Under the pieces are notes generated by a model. That model saw only the letters and a program-made list of their open reading frames with translations. It did no database searches and was not told where the DNA came from. From Chloroflexota bacterium (GTDB taxonomy: Bacteria; Chloroflexota; Dehalococcoidia; Lucifugimonadales; JAPUKM01), in assembly GCA_027295645.1 (NCBI GenBank), contig JAPUKM010000137.1:1-17288 (forward strand): 17,288 nucleotides of DNA. The letters run 5' to 3'. Of the stretch, positions 6,798 through 13,923 are shown piece by piece (within the stretch, counting starts at the first letter, position 1; each line of letters begins with the position of its first letter). A program made the translations under genes and the position numbers.

Positions 6798-7421
6798 CTA
6801 CGAGCCGCCGTCCCTCCCCTTGAGCTGTCGGATGCCCATCCAGGCCAGCGGCACGCCAGAGGCGGCAAGGAGCAACTTGATGCTGTCACCGACGATAAAG
6901 TCCTTCAGGCCCCAATCGTACATGACGGCCAGCCTGGCCCTATCGACCAGCACCCCGTCGGGTATGTAGTAGGCCAGCCAGGGCAACCCGAAGGCGTAGA
7001 TGGCCACCTCGCCGATAAACATGGCCGCCACCAGCTTGAAGGGGTTTCGGCTCCACCCGCGCTCGGTGAGGTACCCCACGATGACCGCGGCCGCCACGAA
7101 CCCCAGAAGATAGCCTCTGCTGATACCGGGAATGGCCCCACCGGAGGCGAATAACGGTATTCCGGCTATGCCGGCCGACAGGTACACCAGCATGCTTGCC
7201 CCGCCTCGCTTGCTTCCCAGGGTTGCCCCGGCCAGAAGCACCGCGAAGGTCTGACCAGTAATAGGCACTGCCGGGTTAAGGTAGACCTTTATCTGGGCTG
7301 ACAGACCGGTTAAGGCCGCAAACCCCACGATGATCGCCGCATCTATCAGGATGTTGACCTGCGCGCTGCTTCTGGGGATCAGCGCATCAACAATAGCTGC
7401 GGTATTTCCGGCTTGGCGCAT
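6798..7421 (-). CDS. bioY: Biotin transporter BioY (ECF substrate-binding component)
   Basis: An integral membrane S-component for biotin uptake, 207 residues with about six hydrophobic segments. Family marks are VPITGQTF (52-59), the Gly-rich GGASMLVYLSAG region (73-84), SRGYLLGF (101-108) and GDSIK (178-182), which corresponds to the usual PGD.IK. An N-terminal extension of about 22 residues precedes the first helix. ATG 7421 has GAGGAGA about 8 nt upstream. No ATPase (EcfA/BioM) or EcfT/BioN gene is nearby, so it probably shares an energising module encoded elsewhere or works alone. It begins 48 nt after the end of the dienelactone-hydrolase-family gene and may be co-transcribed with it. 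Confidence 0.92.
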   Translation of the reverse strand: MRQAGNTAAIVDALIPRSSAQVNILIDAAIIVGFAALTGLSAQIKVYLNPAVPITGQTFAVLLAGATLGSKRGGASMLVYLSAGIAGIPLFASGGAIPGISRGYLLGFVAAAVIVGYLTERGWSRNPFKLVAAMFIGEVAIYAFGLPWLAYYIPDGVLVDRARLAVMYDWGLKDFIVGDSIKLLLAASGVPLAWMGIRQLKGRDGGS

Positions 7422-7469
7422 AGCGTTGTCTCCTCATTCTCTGGCTATCGTGGTCCTACTACCCTCAAC

Positions 7470-8159
7470 TCAGCTCAGGTTCGCCTTGAAGAAGGCCAGC
7501 GTCCTCTCCCACGCCAGGGAGGCCGCCTCACGGTTGTACGCTGAGGGATTGGCGTCGTTGAAGAATGCGTGACGGGCCCCGGGGTACATGTGCATCTCGA
7601 AGCTCTTCCCGTACCGCTCCATGGCCGCCTTCAGACCGTCCAGGGTGGCGTTGACGCCTTCGTCCAGGCCAGCATAGTTGCCCAGGACGGGGCAGGTGAT
7701 GTTCTGGACCTGGTCGATGGGGTTTGGGCTGGCACCGTAGTACACGACGCAGGCATCCAGGTCAGGGTTGCGGCAGGCCGTCAGGATGGAGAGTCCCCCA
7801 CCCAGGCAATAGCCGATGCTCCCCACCTTCCCGCCGGTGAACGGCTGGCTCTTGAGATAGGCCACGGCCCCGTTCAGCTCCTTGACCGCCCGGTCCATGT
7901 CCATAGCCTGCATGAGCTTCATCGCCTCGTCCGGCTCGCTGGTGACCACGCCGTGGAACAGGTCCGGCGCCAGGGTTGCGTACCCCTCGGCGGCGAAGCG
8001 GTCCGTCACATCCCTGATATGGTCGTCCACCCCCCACCACTCCTGGATCAGGACGATGCCGGGATACCGCCCCTCCCGCTGTGGGCGGCTCATGTAGCCG
8101 GGAGTGGTGCCGCCGTTGACGGCATAGTCCAGCGTTGTTGTGGTGATCTGTTCTGGCAT
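7470..8159 (-). CDS. Dienelactone hydrolase family protein
   Basis: A cytoplasmic alpha/beta-hydrolase of the DLH family, 229 residues, which is the family's normal length. It carries the Cys nucleophile in GYCLGG (C118), Asp in YAGLDEG (D166) and His in ARHAFFND (H197). E40 in IQEWWG is the Glu that holds the Cys in characterised carboxymethylenebutenolidases. The family hydrolyses dienelactones in chloroaromatic breakdown, but many members have other ester substrates. No other catabolic gene lies beside it, so the substrate is open. ATG 8159 follows GGGAGGTG at about 6 nt. It has its own promoter and may read through into bioY. Confidence 0.92.
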   Translation of the reverse strand: MPEQITTTTLDYAVNGGTTPGYMSRPQREGRYPGIVLIQEWWGVDDHIRDVTDRFAAEGYATLAPDLFHGVVTSEPDEAMKLMQAMDMDRAVKELNGAVAYLKSQPFTGGKVGSIGYCLGGGLSILTACRNPDLDACVVYYGASPNPIDQVQNITCPVLGNYAGLDEGVNATLDGLKAAMERYGKSFEMHMYPGARHAFFNDANPSAYNREAASLAWERTLAFFKANLS

Positions 8160-8212
8160 CCCTGCACCTCCCTTAGCCGCTCTTTCCAGCAGGTGTCCGC
8201 TCGTAAGAGATG

Positions 8213-8242
8213 ACTCTACACAAGGAGGGGCACGGAGGTCAA
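8213..8242 (-). promoter_or_regulatory. Promoter of the dienelactone-hydrolase-family gene
   Basis: On the minus strand, TTGACC (8242-8237) and TAGAGT (8218-8213) are separated by 18 bp. Predicted start is near 8206, with a leader of about 47 nt. Confidence 0.45.
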
Positions 8243-8283
8243 TGCGTCAACTCCGCAAATGAGAGGTGGACGGGGCCGGTTGC

Positions 8284-9330
8284 CTACAAACGGGCGGGCA
8301 ACGGGACCGTATGAAGTCTGTTTATGACACCCTCGGCTTCAGCAATCATGTCCGTCACCACATCCCCGGCGTGCTTGAGCTCCTTGATGAGCCCTGATAC
8401 CGCCCCCATGTTTACCTCACCCCACTCCAGGTCCGCTTCAAAGTAGCCGCCAGCTTTGCGGTCAAGGCCTCTCTTGGCCGGGTCCCGGTACTCGTTGATG
8501 AAGGCCTCCAACTCCTCCTTCGTGGCACCGTTTCTGTCCATCTCCTGGTACTTCTCGGTGAACTTGTTCCTAAATGTACGCTCAAGCGGCCAACGGCTCC
8601 CCCCGTGCCCGCGCGGATCTCTCCAGGCCACCGTTGCACTATCTCCGGCATCAAGCAAGGCCTGTTTCGTCTTCGGGTGCCAGCGGCTCTCGTGGGTGGC
8701 CAGGAATCTGGTCCCCATACACACCCCTTCGGCTCCAAGAGCAAGAGCGGCGATGAAGCCGCGGGCATCGCCCACGCCACACCCCGCCAGGACGGGGATA
8801 TCCACTGCGTCCACCACCTGGGGGAGAATTGTGAACAGGGTGGTCTCACCGTAGCCGGGGCTGTGTCCCCCCGCCTCAACCCCCGCCACCGCGAAGGCGT
8901 CAACCCCCGACTCCATAGCTTTGGTAGCGTGTCGCACCGTTGAGCCTATGCCAATAACCTTAATCCCGGCCTCATGCAGCCTCTCGGTAAGTGCTGTGCT
9001 TGGGCTACCCAGCGAGGTATAAACGACCGGGACCTTCTCCTCTATGGTCACTTCAACCCAGGCATCGGCAAATGGTGCCTGGACGAGTATGTTTATGCCT
9101 ATGGGCTTATCGGTAAGCTGCCTAACCTCTCTTATCCGGGAACGCATGCGCTCCGACTGCACTTCCGGGTCAAGGGATTCGGTATCCACCTCCATGTTGT
9201 TGGCACATATGCCGAGCCCTCCGGCGTTGGAAACGCCGGCCACCAGGGCGGGCGTAACGGGGTAGTTCATTGGGGACTGGAGGATGGGGTACTTGATGCC
9301 GAAAAGGTCACACACCCGGGTATGGAACAT
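8284..9330 (-). CDS. Nitronate monooxygenase family protein (FMN TIM barrel)
   Basis: A cytoplasmic flavoprotein of the NMO/2-nitropropane dioxygenase superfamily, 348 residues. Visible family features are the N-terminal YPILQSPM segment (14-21), NAGGLG (35-40), the AGGHSPGYG loop (153-161) with the His conserved in these enzymes, the AGCGVGDARG strand-turn (182-191) and GVCMGTRF (202-209), which binds the FMN phosphate. Members oxidise alkyl nitronates, but the family includes FabK-type enoyl reductases and uncharacterised oxidoreductases, so the exact reaction is not certain. The C-terminal part beyond 260 has a charged helical region. ATG 9330 follows GGGAGGTG at about 8 nt. It lies 68 nt downstream of the anti-sigma gene on the same strand. 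Confidence 0.88.
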   Translation of the reverse strand: MFHTRVCDLFGIKYPILQSPMNYPVTPALVAGVSNAGGLGICANNMEVDTESLDPEVQSERMRSRIREVRQLTDKPIGINILVQAPFADAWVEVTIEEKVPVVYTSLGSPSTALTERLHEAGIKVIGIGSTVRHATKAMESGVDAFAVAGVEAGGHSPGYGETTLFTILPQVVDAVDIPVLAGCGVGDARGFIAALALGAEGVCMGTRFLATHESRWHPKTKQALLDAGDSATVAWRDPRGHGGSRWPLERTFRNKFTEKYQEMDRNGATKEELEAFINEYRDPAKRGLDRKAGGYFEADLEWGEVNMGAVSGLIKELKHAGDVVTDMIAEAEGVINRLHTVPLPARL

Positions 9331-9365
9331 GACACAGCACCTCCCTGAATCTGATCGATAGCCCC

Positions 9366-9395
9366 AGTTTACGGGAGGTGGAGACGATTCGGCAA
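9366..9395 (-). promoter_or_regulatory. Possible promoter of the nitronate-monooxygenase-family gene
   Basis: On the minus strand, TTGCCG (9395-9390) and TAAACT (9371-9366) are separated by 18 bp in the gap after the anti-sigma gene. It is only a moderate match; read-through from the anti-sigma gene is the alternative. Confidence 0.3.
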
Positions 9396-9398
9396 AGG

Positions 9399-9689
9399 CT
9401 ACCCCTGACTGGAAGAGGGGGTTCCTTCATCGCCTATCTGGAGAATGGTGCGCTTCAGTTCCTGTGGGATACCCTGTGGGGGCAGCTTCTGGAGCATGTT
9501 GATGGTCTCCCGGAGCGTGGAGACAAATCCCGAGCACATCTCGCACTGCTCCAGGTGGAACTCTATCTGCCGGCGCTCCTCTTCGGAGAGCTCACCATCC
9601 AGATGGAGGGAAGCCATCTCACGGAGCTTCTCGCAGTCGCTCTTACTTCTGCGGAATATTTTAGATAAGATTGTCGGTGCCACGCTCAT
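9399..9689 (-). CDS. Soluble zinc-finger (ZAS/zf-HC2) anti-sigma factor
   Basis: A 96-residue protein with the anti-sigma zinc-finger pattern: C19, then H45-x3-C49-x2-C52 (FHLEQCEMC), preceded by the usual LHLDGELSEEER segment. In such ZAS proteins the domain wraps an ECF sigma factor and blocks it; in redox-sensing members the cysteines respond to oxidants. There is no membrane helix after the finger, so it would act in the cytoplasm. It lies head-to-head with the ECF sigma gene at 9898, its obvious partner, instead of downstream in one operon as is commonest. ATG 9689 is only about 10 nt from its predicted transcription start, with AAGG as a minimal Shine-Dalgarno. Confidence 0.85.
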   Translation of the reverse strand: MSVAPTILSKIFRRSKSDCEKLREMASLHLDGELSEEERRQIEFHLEQCEMCSGFVSTLRETINMLQKLPPQGIPQELKRTILQIGDEGTPSSSQG

Positions 9690-9705
9690 CTACCTTACCG
9701 GCCCT

Positions 9706-9734
9706 ACTATAAGAGTATCGGCGCGGGCACGCAA
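9706..9734 (-). promoter_or_regulatory. Promoter of the anti-sigma gene
   Basis: On the minus strand, TTGCGT (9734-9729) and TATAGT (9711-9706) are separated by exactly 17 bp. Predicted start is near 9699, giving a very short leader of about 10 nt. Confidence 0.6.
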
Positions 9735-9758
9735 CATCCTGATGGGGTGTACGTGCCC
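9725..9758. promoter_or_regulatory. GGGCACG/CGTGCCC dyad over the anti-sigma -35
   Basis: Perfect 7-bp inverted arms at 9725-9731 and 9752-9758 with a 20-bp spacer. The left arm overlaps the anti-sigma -35, so a protein bound here could control that promoter. The arms are GC-rich and chance cannot be excluded. Confidence 0.35.
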
Positions 9759-9760
9759 AA

Positions 9761-9797
9761 CTGTAAGGCCTCAGACAGTAAGATGCATGGCTGTAAG
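9761..9797. repeat. Three heptamer direct repeats phased at 15 bp
   Basis: CTGTAAG (9761-9767), CAGTAAG (9776-9782) and CTGTAAG (9791-9797) recur with an exact 15-bp period between the two divergent promoters of the sigma/anti-sigma pair. Such phased short repeats suggest cooperative binding of a regulator. The binding protein is not identified. Confidence 0.5.
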
Positions 9798-9823
9798 AAT
9801 GGATGCGCCGAAATCCCCCAGCG

Positions 9824-9852
9824 TTGACAGTGGAACGGCGGAAAGCTACTGT
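9824..9852 (+). promoter_or_regulatory. Promoter of the ECF sigma gene
   Basis: The -35 is a perfect TTGACA (9824-9829); the -10 is TACTGT (9847-9852), with 17-bp spacing. It looks like a housekeeping promoter. No GGAAC...CGTC pair typical of ECF autoregulation was found at the right spacing. Predicted start is near 9859. Confidence 0.5.
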
Positions 9853-9897
9853 TAACGCCATACCAAACGATGCCGCGTCGTAGCCTCCCGCACGTCT

Positions 9898-10431
9898 ATG
9901 AGCAACCAGACCACGGATACCTTTGAGGAGATCGTCGAGAAGTACGGCGATTTCGTCTACAACGTTGCTCAGCGTATGATGGGCGACCCCCACGACGCCG
10001 AGGATGTGACCCAGGAGGCGTTCATAGACGCCTACCGCGCATGGGAACGGTTCCGGGGCGAGTCCCAGGTCTCCACGTGGCTCTACCGGATCACGGTAAA
10101 CCGCAGCCTCATGCGGCTCCGCAAGGAGAAGCGGGCGAGACAGCTTACCGTGACCGGATATGAGGACAGGAATGTGGTGAACTGGGCGGACAGCCCCGAA
10201 CGCCAGGCGCTGGGCTCGGAGCTACGCGAAAAGCTGGAGGAGGGCATCAAGCTGCTCCCTCCCCAGCTCCGGGCGGCGGTGGTCCTGAGAGATGTCCAGG
10301 GCCTCTCCAACACCGAGGCCGCCGGGGCGCTGGATACCAGCGTGGCCTCCCTGAAGGCCCGCCTGCACCGGGGCCGCGTTCTGCTTCGCAAGTATCTGGA
10401 GGGGTATGTCAAGGCTCCGGCGCAGGGCTAG
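9898..10431 (+). CDS. ECF-type RNA polymerase sigma factor (RpoE/SigW-like)
   Basis: A 177-residue group 4 sigma factor. Region 2 spans about 8-80: FEEIVEKYGDFVYNVAQRM, the region 2.2 core-binding block DPHDAEDVTQEAFIDAYRAW, and the -10-recognition part FRGESQVSTWLYRITVN. A short linker leads to region 4 (about 112-165) with the LPPQLRAAVVLRDVQGLS segment and the HTH that reads the -35 (NTEAAGALDTSVASLKARLH). ATG 9898 is the only possible start, since an in-frame stop lies at 9853-9855 and no other start codon intervenes. Oddly, no Shine-Dalgarno precedes it; the sequence just upstream reads CCTCCC. It is presumably held by the divergent zinc anti-sigma factor. Its target genes are unknown. 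Confidence 0.93.
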   Translation: MSNQTTDTFEEIVEKYGDFVYNVAQRMMGDPHDAEDVTQEAFIDAYRAWERFRGESQVSTWLYRITVNRSLMRLRKEKRARQLTVTGYEDRNVVNWADSPERQALGSELREKLEEGIKLLPPQLRAAVVLRDVQGLSNTEAAGALDTSVASLKARLHRGRVLLRKYLEGYVKAPAQG

Positions 10432-10525
10432 TTTCCGCTGTCATTCTGCCTCCGCCTTGTTATCCCAAACACCCTTCCGTTGTGCCAATCTAAGCACCCC
10501 TCTTGCCATTTGAGCCTTCCCTGTA

Positions 10526-10558
10526 TGTCATTCTGAGTGCAGCGAAGAATCTCTGCTC
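10526..10558. repeat. Dispersed intergenic repeat resembling the TCATTCTGAG...GAAGAATC family
   Basis: The stretch reads TGTCATTCTGAGTGCAGCGA (10526-10545), then AGAATCTCTGCTC. It resembles a short dispersed repeat that I recall from intergenic regions of many bacterial genomes. It has imperfect dyad symmetry: ATTCT at 10530-10534 pairs with AGAAT at 10546-10550. A partial copy of its first ten bases lies at 10439-10448. It sits between the convergent sigma and tilS genes. Confidence 0.55.
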
Positions 10559-10566
10559 TACCTGAC

Positions 10567-12000
10567 TCATTCCTCCCTGGCGAAGATGACCTCCACGACC
10601 TGCCCGGTGGCCTCCGTCACCCTGGCCCAGTGGGCGATCCGCCACCCCACCACCCACGCAACGCCGCTCTTCCCCTCCAGCAGAGGTACCCGGTCACGCC
10701 AGTTTTTGGGGATGCGGGCGTCGATCATAAACTCGTTGAGCCTTTTGGTGCCCTCCATGCCCAGGGGCTGAAACCGGTCGCCCGCCCGACGGGGGCGTAT
10801 CTGGACCCGGTCTCCCAACGGCGCAACGTCCAGATGCGCCCGGTACGGCTCCCCGGCCCCCACCTGGACCGGTCCATCCACCAGACGGGCGGTGACACGC
10901 CACCCGTGGATATGCGCCTCTCCCGGAAGGGACAGCAGGGCCGGTTCCATTGGGGGAAGCGGGGCGGAAGCCGGTCGTCTCCCTAACGTGATCTCCTCGT
11001 AGCCGGTGTGGAACCGCACCCCGCGACCGAGTGAGAGAGACCTCCGTCCTCCCTCCTCCCCCCTGACCAGGTCCATCATCGCCTCTACCTGGGTGGAGGT
11101 CAGGTCGGCGGTCTCCCCGGCCAGCTCCTCCCACGCCCGTCGTAGGAGGTGCGCCTGAAGCGATGGATGGAGGGCCCGGAAGCCGTCGCGGCGGACCCGC
11201 AACCCCCACGGCTCCGGCGTAACCAGGGCAGGCCAGGCCTGCTGGAGCTGCCGGTCGATAAAGTCCATGTCCCTGGCCGCCGTTCGAGCCAGCCGGACCA
11301 GCGCCTCCCGGATGGACGGGTTGTACTGCGCAAGACTGGGGAGCAGCCTGTGGCGGATGCGGTTGCGGGTGTACCGCTCCTCCAAGTTGGAGGAGTCGTG
11401 GCGAGGGGTTAGCCCACGGGCCTGGCAGTAGGCCACCGTCTCCTCCCGGGTGACCCGTAGGAGCGGTCGGAGCAGAGTGAGCCTCCGGGTCCCATTGCGG
11501 CTGCGGCGGACGGTGTGAGGGAGCATGCCCCTGAGCCCCTGGAGCCCGGAGCCGCGCAGGAGGTGCAGCAGCACCGTCTCCGCCTGATCGTCGGCGGTGT
11601 GGCCTAGGGCCACCGCGGCCGCACCGATCCTCTCGGCGGTCTGGCTGAGGAATGCGTAGCGCACCTCACGGGCCGCCGCCTCCCACGACAGCCGCCGCTC
11701 CCGACGGAAGGCGCCGACATCGGCGGCTTCCGAAGTCACCGGAAGGCTCAGATTGCCAGCCACCTCACAGACATACCTGCCGTCCTCCTCCGACTCCGGG
11801 CCGCGTAGCCTATGGTTCAGATGGGCAACGTGGAGGGATAGAGGGTGCCGGTCGCTGAGGGTATGGAGCAGGTGCAGGAGAGCCAGGGAGTCGGGCCCAC
11901 CGGACACGGCCACCAGCAGGGGCCGTTGATCTTCCAGGAGACCGGCCTCCTGGAGAATCCCCTCTACCTCATGGCAGAGCCTGGCCTCATCAGCGGTCAT
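10567..12000 (-). CDS. tilS: tRNA(Ile)-lysidine synthase TilS
   Basis: Converts C34 of the CAU-anticodon tRNA(Ile2) to lysidine with ATP and lysine, so that it reads AUA and is charged with isoleucine; essential in nearly all bacteria. The 477 residues have the PP-loop SGGPDS (33-38), the HLNHRLRG segment after it, GHTADDQAETVLLHLLRGSG with LQGLRGM, and the catalytic-domain block RHDSSNLEERYTRNRIRHRL. The TilS-specific substrate-binding region follows. The C-terminal TilS_C domain spans about 395-470 (IRPRRAGDRFQPLGMEGTKR, then GWRIAHWARV). The length is in the long-form range. Its start overlaps the end of the phosphatase gene by 11 nt, so translation is probably coupled. Confidence 0.95.
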   Translation of the reverse strand: MTADEARLCHEVEGILQEAGLLEDQRPLLVAVSGGPDSLALLHLLHTLSDRHPLSLHVAHLNHRLRGPESEEDGRYVCEVAGNLSLPVTSEAADVGAFRRERRLSWEAAAREVRYAFLSQTAERIGAAAVALGHTADDQAETVLLHLLRGSGLQGLRGMLPHTVRRSRNGTRRLTLLRPLLRVTREETVAYCQARGLTPRHDSSNLEERYTRNRIRHRLLPSLAQYNPSIREALVRLARTAARDMDFIDRQLQQAWPALVTPEPWGLRVRRDGFRALHPSLQAHLLRRAWEELAGETADLTSTQVEAMMDLVRGEEGGRRSLSLGRGVRFHTGYEEITLGRRPASAPLPPMEPALLSLPGEAHIHGWRVTARLVDGPVQVGAGEPYRAHLDVAPLGDRVQIRPRRAGDRFQPLGMEGTKRLNEFMIDARIPKNWRDRVPLLEGKSGVAWVVGWRIAHWARVTEATGQVVEVIFAREE

Positions 12001-12649
12001 CGCGGGTCTCTATTTGGCTTCCCGGTGCCGGGAGGAGATCCTCAGCGAGGTGGCTCAGGTTGTTGAGGGCCAGGAGACGCGTCCGGCTGTCCTGGAGCTG
12101 GACGATTGAGATGGAGGTCAGGCCCACCTGCAAATTGCGGAACTTGTCGATGGGGAGTTCCAGCACTTTGCAGAGCACCATCGTGATGGCCAAGCTATGA
12201 GAAACGGAGACCACGGTCTCTCCGTCCTGATGGGCGTCGGCTATCTGCCGCACCGCCTGCCAGGCGCGCTCCTGCAGATGCGCCAGTGGCTCGACGCCGG
12301 CGAGCACCGCTCTGGCGGCATTGCGCTCCCACTGGTCGCTGAACTCCGGGTACCGCGCCAGCCTCTCCGCCGAGGTCAGCCCCTCCAGGGGACCGATATC
12401 GAGCTCCGCCAGGCCGTCTACGGTGCCTACGGGGAGACCCAGGGCACCCGAAAGCGCCTCCGCGGTCTCTCTGGCCCGTGCGAGAGGGCTGGCATAGAGG
12501 GCCTTCACCCTCTCTCGGGCGGCGACAGCCTGCGCCACCGCCTCTGCCTGGGCGCGTCCGCGAGGCGTGAGGGACAGGTCGCTCTGCCCCATGAGCCGGC
12601 CGTCCCGATTGCCCTCCGCTTCACCGTGGCGCACCAGGAGTAATCTCAC
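11990..12649 (-). CDS. Histidine phosphatase family protein (phosphoglycerate-mutase-like)
   Basis: A 219-residue member of the branch-1 histidine phosphatase superfamily. It has the catalytic RHGE (7-10, H8 is the phosphorylated His), SPLARARETAE (54-64) with conserved Arg, E82 in AELDIGPLEG as likely proton donor, and the second His in SVSHSLAI (H151). Members act on phosphosugars, nucleotides, cobalamin precursors (CobC) or other phosphate esters, so the substrate cannot be told. The start codon is GTG (12649-12647) in a GTGA overlap with the TGA stop of the upstream CorC-type gene, after GAGGGGGAG. It overlaps tilS by 11 nt at the other end, placing it in the middle of a coupled operon. 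Confidence 0.93.
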   Translation of the reverse strand: MRLLLVRHGEAEGNRDGRLMGQSDLSLTPRGRAQAEAVAQAVAARERVKALYASPLARARETAEALSGALGLPVGTVDGLAELDIGPLEGLTSAERLARYPEFSDQWERNAARAVLAGVEPLAHLQERAWQAVRQIADAHQDGETVVSVSHSLAITMVLCKVLELPIDKFRNLQVGLTSISIVQLQDSRTRLLALNNLSHLAEDLLPAPGSQIETRDDR

Positions 12650-13923
12650 CGCTCCCCCTCTCCGATGGGCGTGGCTACCCTGGTCACCTTCAGCTGCTCG
12701 ATCTTCGCGCCGCGCATCTCGGTGACCTCCAGGAGAAAGCCGCGGTGATAGACGGACTCGCCCACCGTGGGAATGTGGCCCAGGCGGACCAGGAGAAAGC
12801 CGGCCACCGTCTCGTAGTCGCCCTCGGGGATGTCTATCGCCAGGTGCTCGTTGGCCTCGTCGACGTGCATCCCGCCCTCAACCTGATAGGTGTTGGCGTC
12901 TATGGCCTGGTACTCCTGCTCCTCCCCACCCCCCTCCTCACCAACGCGTCCGACGATCTCCTCCAGCATCTGCTTGAGGGTGACCAGGCCGGCGATGCCG
13001 CCGAACTCGTCCACCGCCATCACCATCTGGTACCCGGAACTCCGCAGCTCCTGGAACAGCTCCCCAACCAGCTTGGTCTCAGGTACGAAGTGGGCCGGCC
13101 GCACCAGCCGGGTCACGTCGTCTTCCGGGCCCAGCTCCTCCGCCGCGATGGCCCGCACCACGTCTTTCACTGAGATGGTGCCCAGGACGTTTTCAACGCT
13201 ATCCTCATACACGGGGAAACGTGTGTGGGAGTGCTCCCGGTAGGTGCTGAGGAACTCCTTCTGGGATGCCCCCTTTTCGATCCAGACGATCTCCGTGCGG
13301 GGCGTCATCGTCTCTCGAAGCTGGCTGTCGCCGAAACGAAAGACCTGCTCCAGCATCTGGGCCTCCGTGGGCTCCACCGCTCCGGCCTGACGGCCCGCCT
13401 CTATCAGGGCGCGGATCTCCTCCTCCGCCACAAAAGCGGCCCCGGACACACCGAACAGCCGTCCCACGGCACCGGTCAGCCGCTCCAGCACCCAGGCCAC
13501 CGGATACAGAAGCCACTCCACCAGCTGGAGCGGCGCCACCGTGGCCATGGCGAACCGGGAGGAGTTCTTGGCTGCTATTGTCTTCGGTATGGTCTCGGCA
13601 AAGAGCAACAGCACAATGGTCACCACCACCGTTGATGCGATGACGGCGTTGTTGGTGCTGAGGAAAGAGGCGGCCAGGGTGGTGCCCAGGGCGGCGGCGG
13701 TGGTGTTTGCCAGGTTGTTGCCCGTAAGCACTGTGGGGAACAGCTTCTCCGGCTGGTTGGCCAGGCGGGCCACCCTCTCGGCACGCTTTCCACCGCTCCG
13801 TTGCAGCTGGGCCACCGTCCCGCGGTCCAGGGAGAGAAAGGCGGCCTCGGAGCCGGAGAAGAAGGCCGAGAACAGCACCGCAACCAGGAGTAGTCCGAGC
13901 CTGATCAGGTCACCTTCGTCCAT
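12646..13923 (-). CDS. CNNM/DUF21-CBS-CorC membrane protein (hemolysin C / MpfA-like)
   Basis: A 425-residue inner-membrane protein. The CNNM/DUF21 transmembrane domain spans about 1-165 with FSGSEAAFLSLDR (22-34), TGNNLANT (67-74) and AETIPKTIAAKN (109-120). A CBS pair follows at about 200-325 (MTPRTEIVWIE, then VDEFGGIAGLVT). The CorC_HlyC domain is at about 337-420 with YQVEGGMHVDEANEHL and DYETVAGFLL. Characterised relatives are implicated in Mg/Co homeostasis or cation efflux, with the CBS pair sensing nucleotide-Mg. ATG 13923 is preferred over the upstream GTG 13956 because AAGGAG (13934-13939) precedes it. It is the first gene of an operon with the phosphatase and tilS, behind a structured leader. 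The old name hemolysin should not imply toxicity. Confidence 0.92.
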   Translation of the reverse strand: MDEGDLIRLGLLLVAVLFSAFFSGSEAAFLSLDRGTVAQLQRSGGKRAERVARLANQPEKLFPTVLTGNNLANTTAAALGTTLAASFLSTNNAVIASTVVVTIVLLLFAETIPKTIAAKNSSRFAMATVAPLQLVEWLLYPVAWVLERLTGAVGRLFGVSGAAFVAEEEIRALIEAGRQAGAVEPTEAQMLEQVFRFGDSQLRETMTPRTEIVWIEKGASQKEFLSTYREHSHTRFPVYEDSVENVLGTISVKDVVRAIAAEELGPEDDVTRLVRPAHFVPETKLVGELFQELRSSGYQMVMAVDEFGGIAGLVTLKQMLEEIVGRVGEEGGGEEQEYQAIDANTYQVEGGMHVDEANEHLAIDIPEGDYETVAGFLLVRLGHIPTVGESVYHRGFLLEVTEMRGAKIEQLKVTRVATPIGEGER

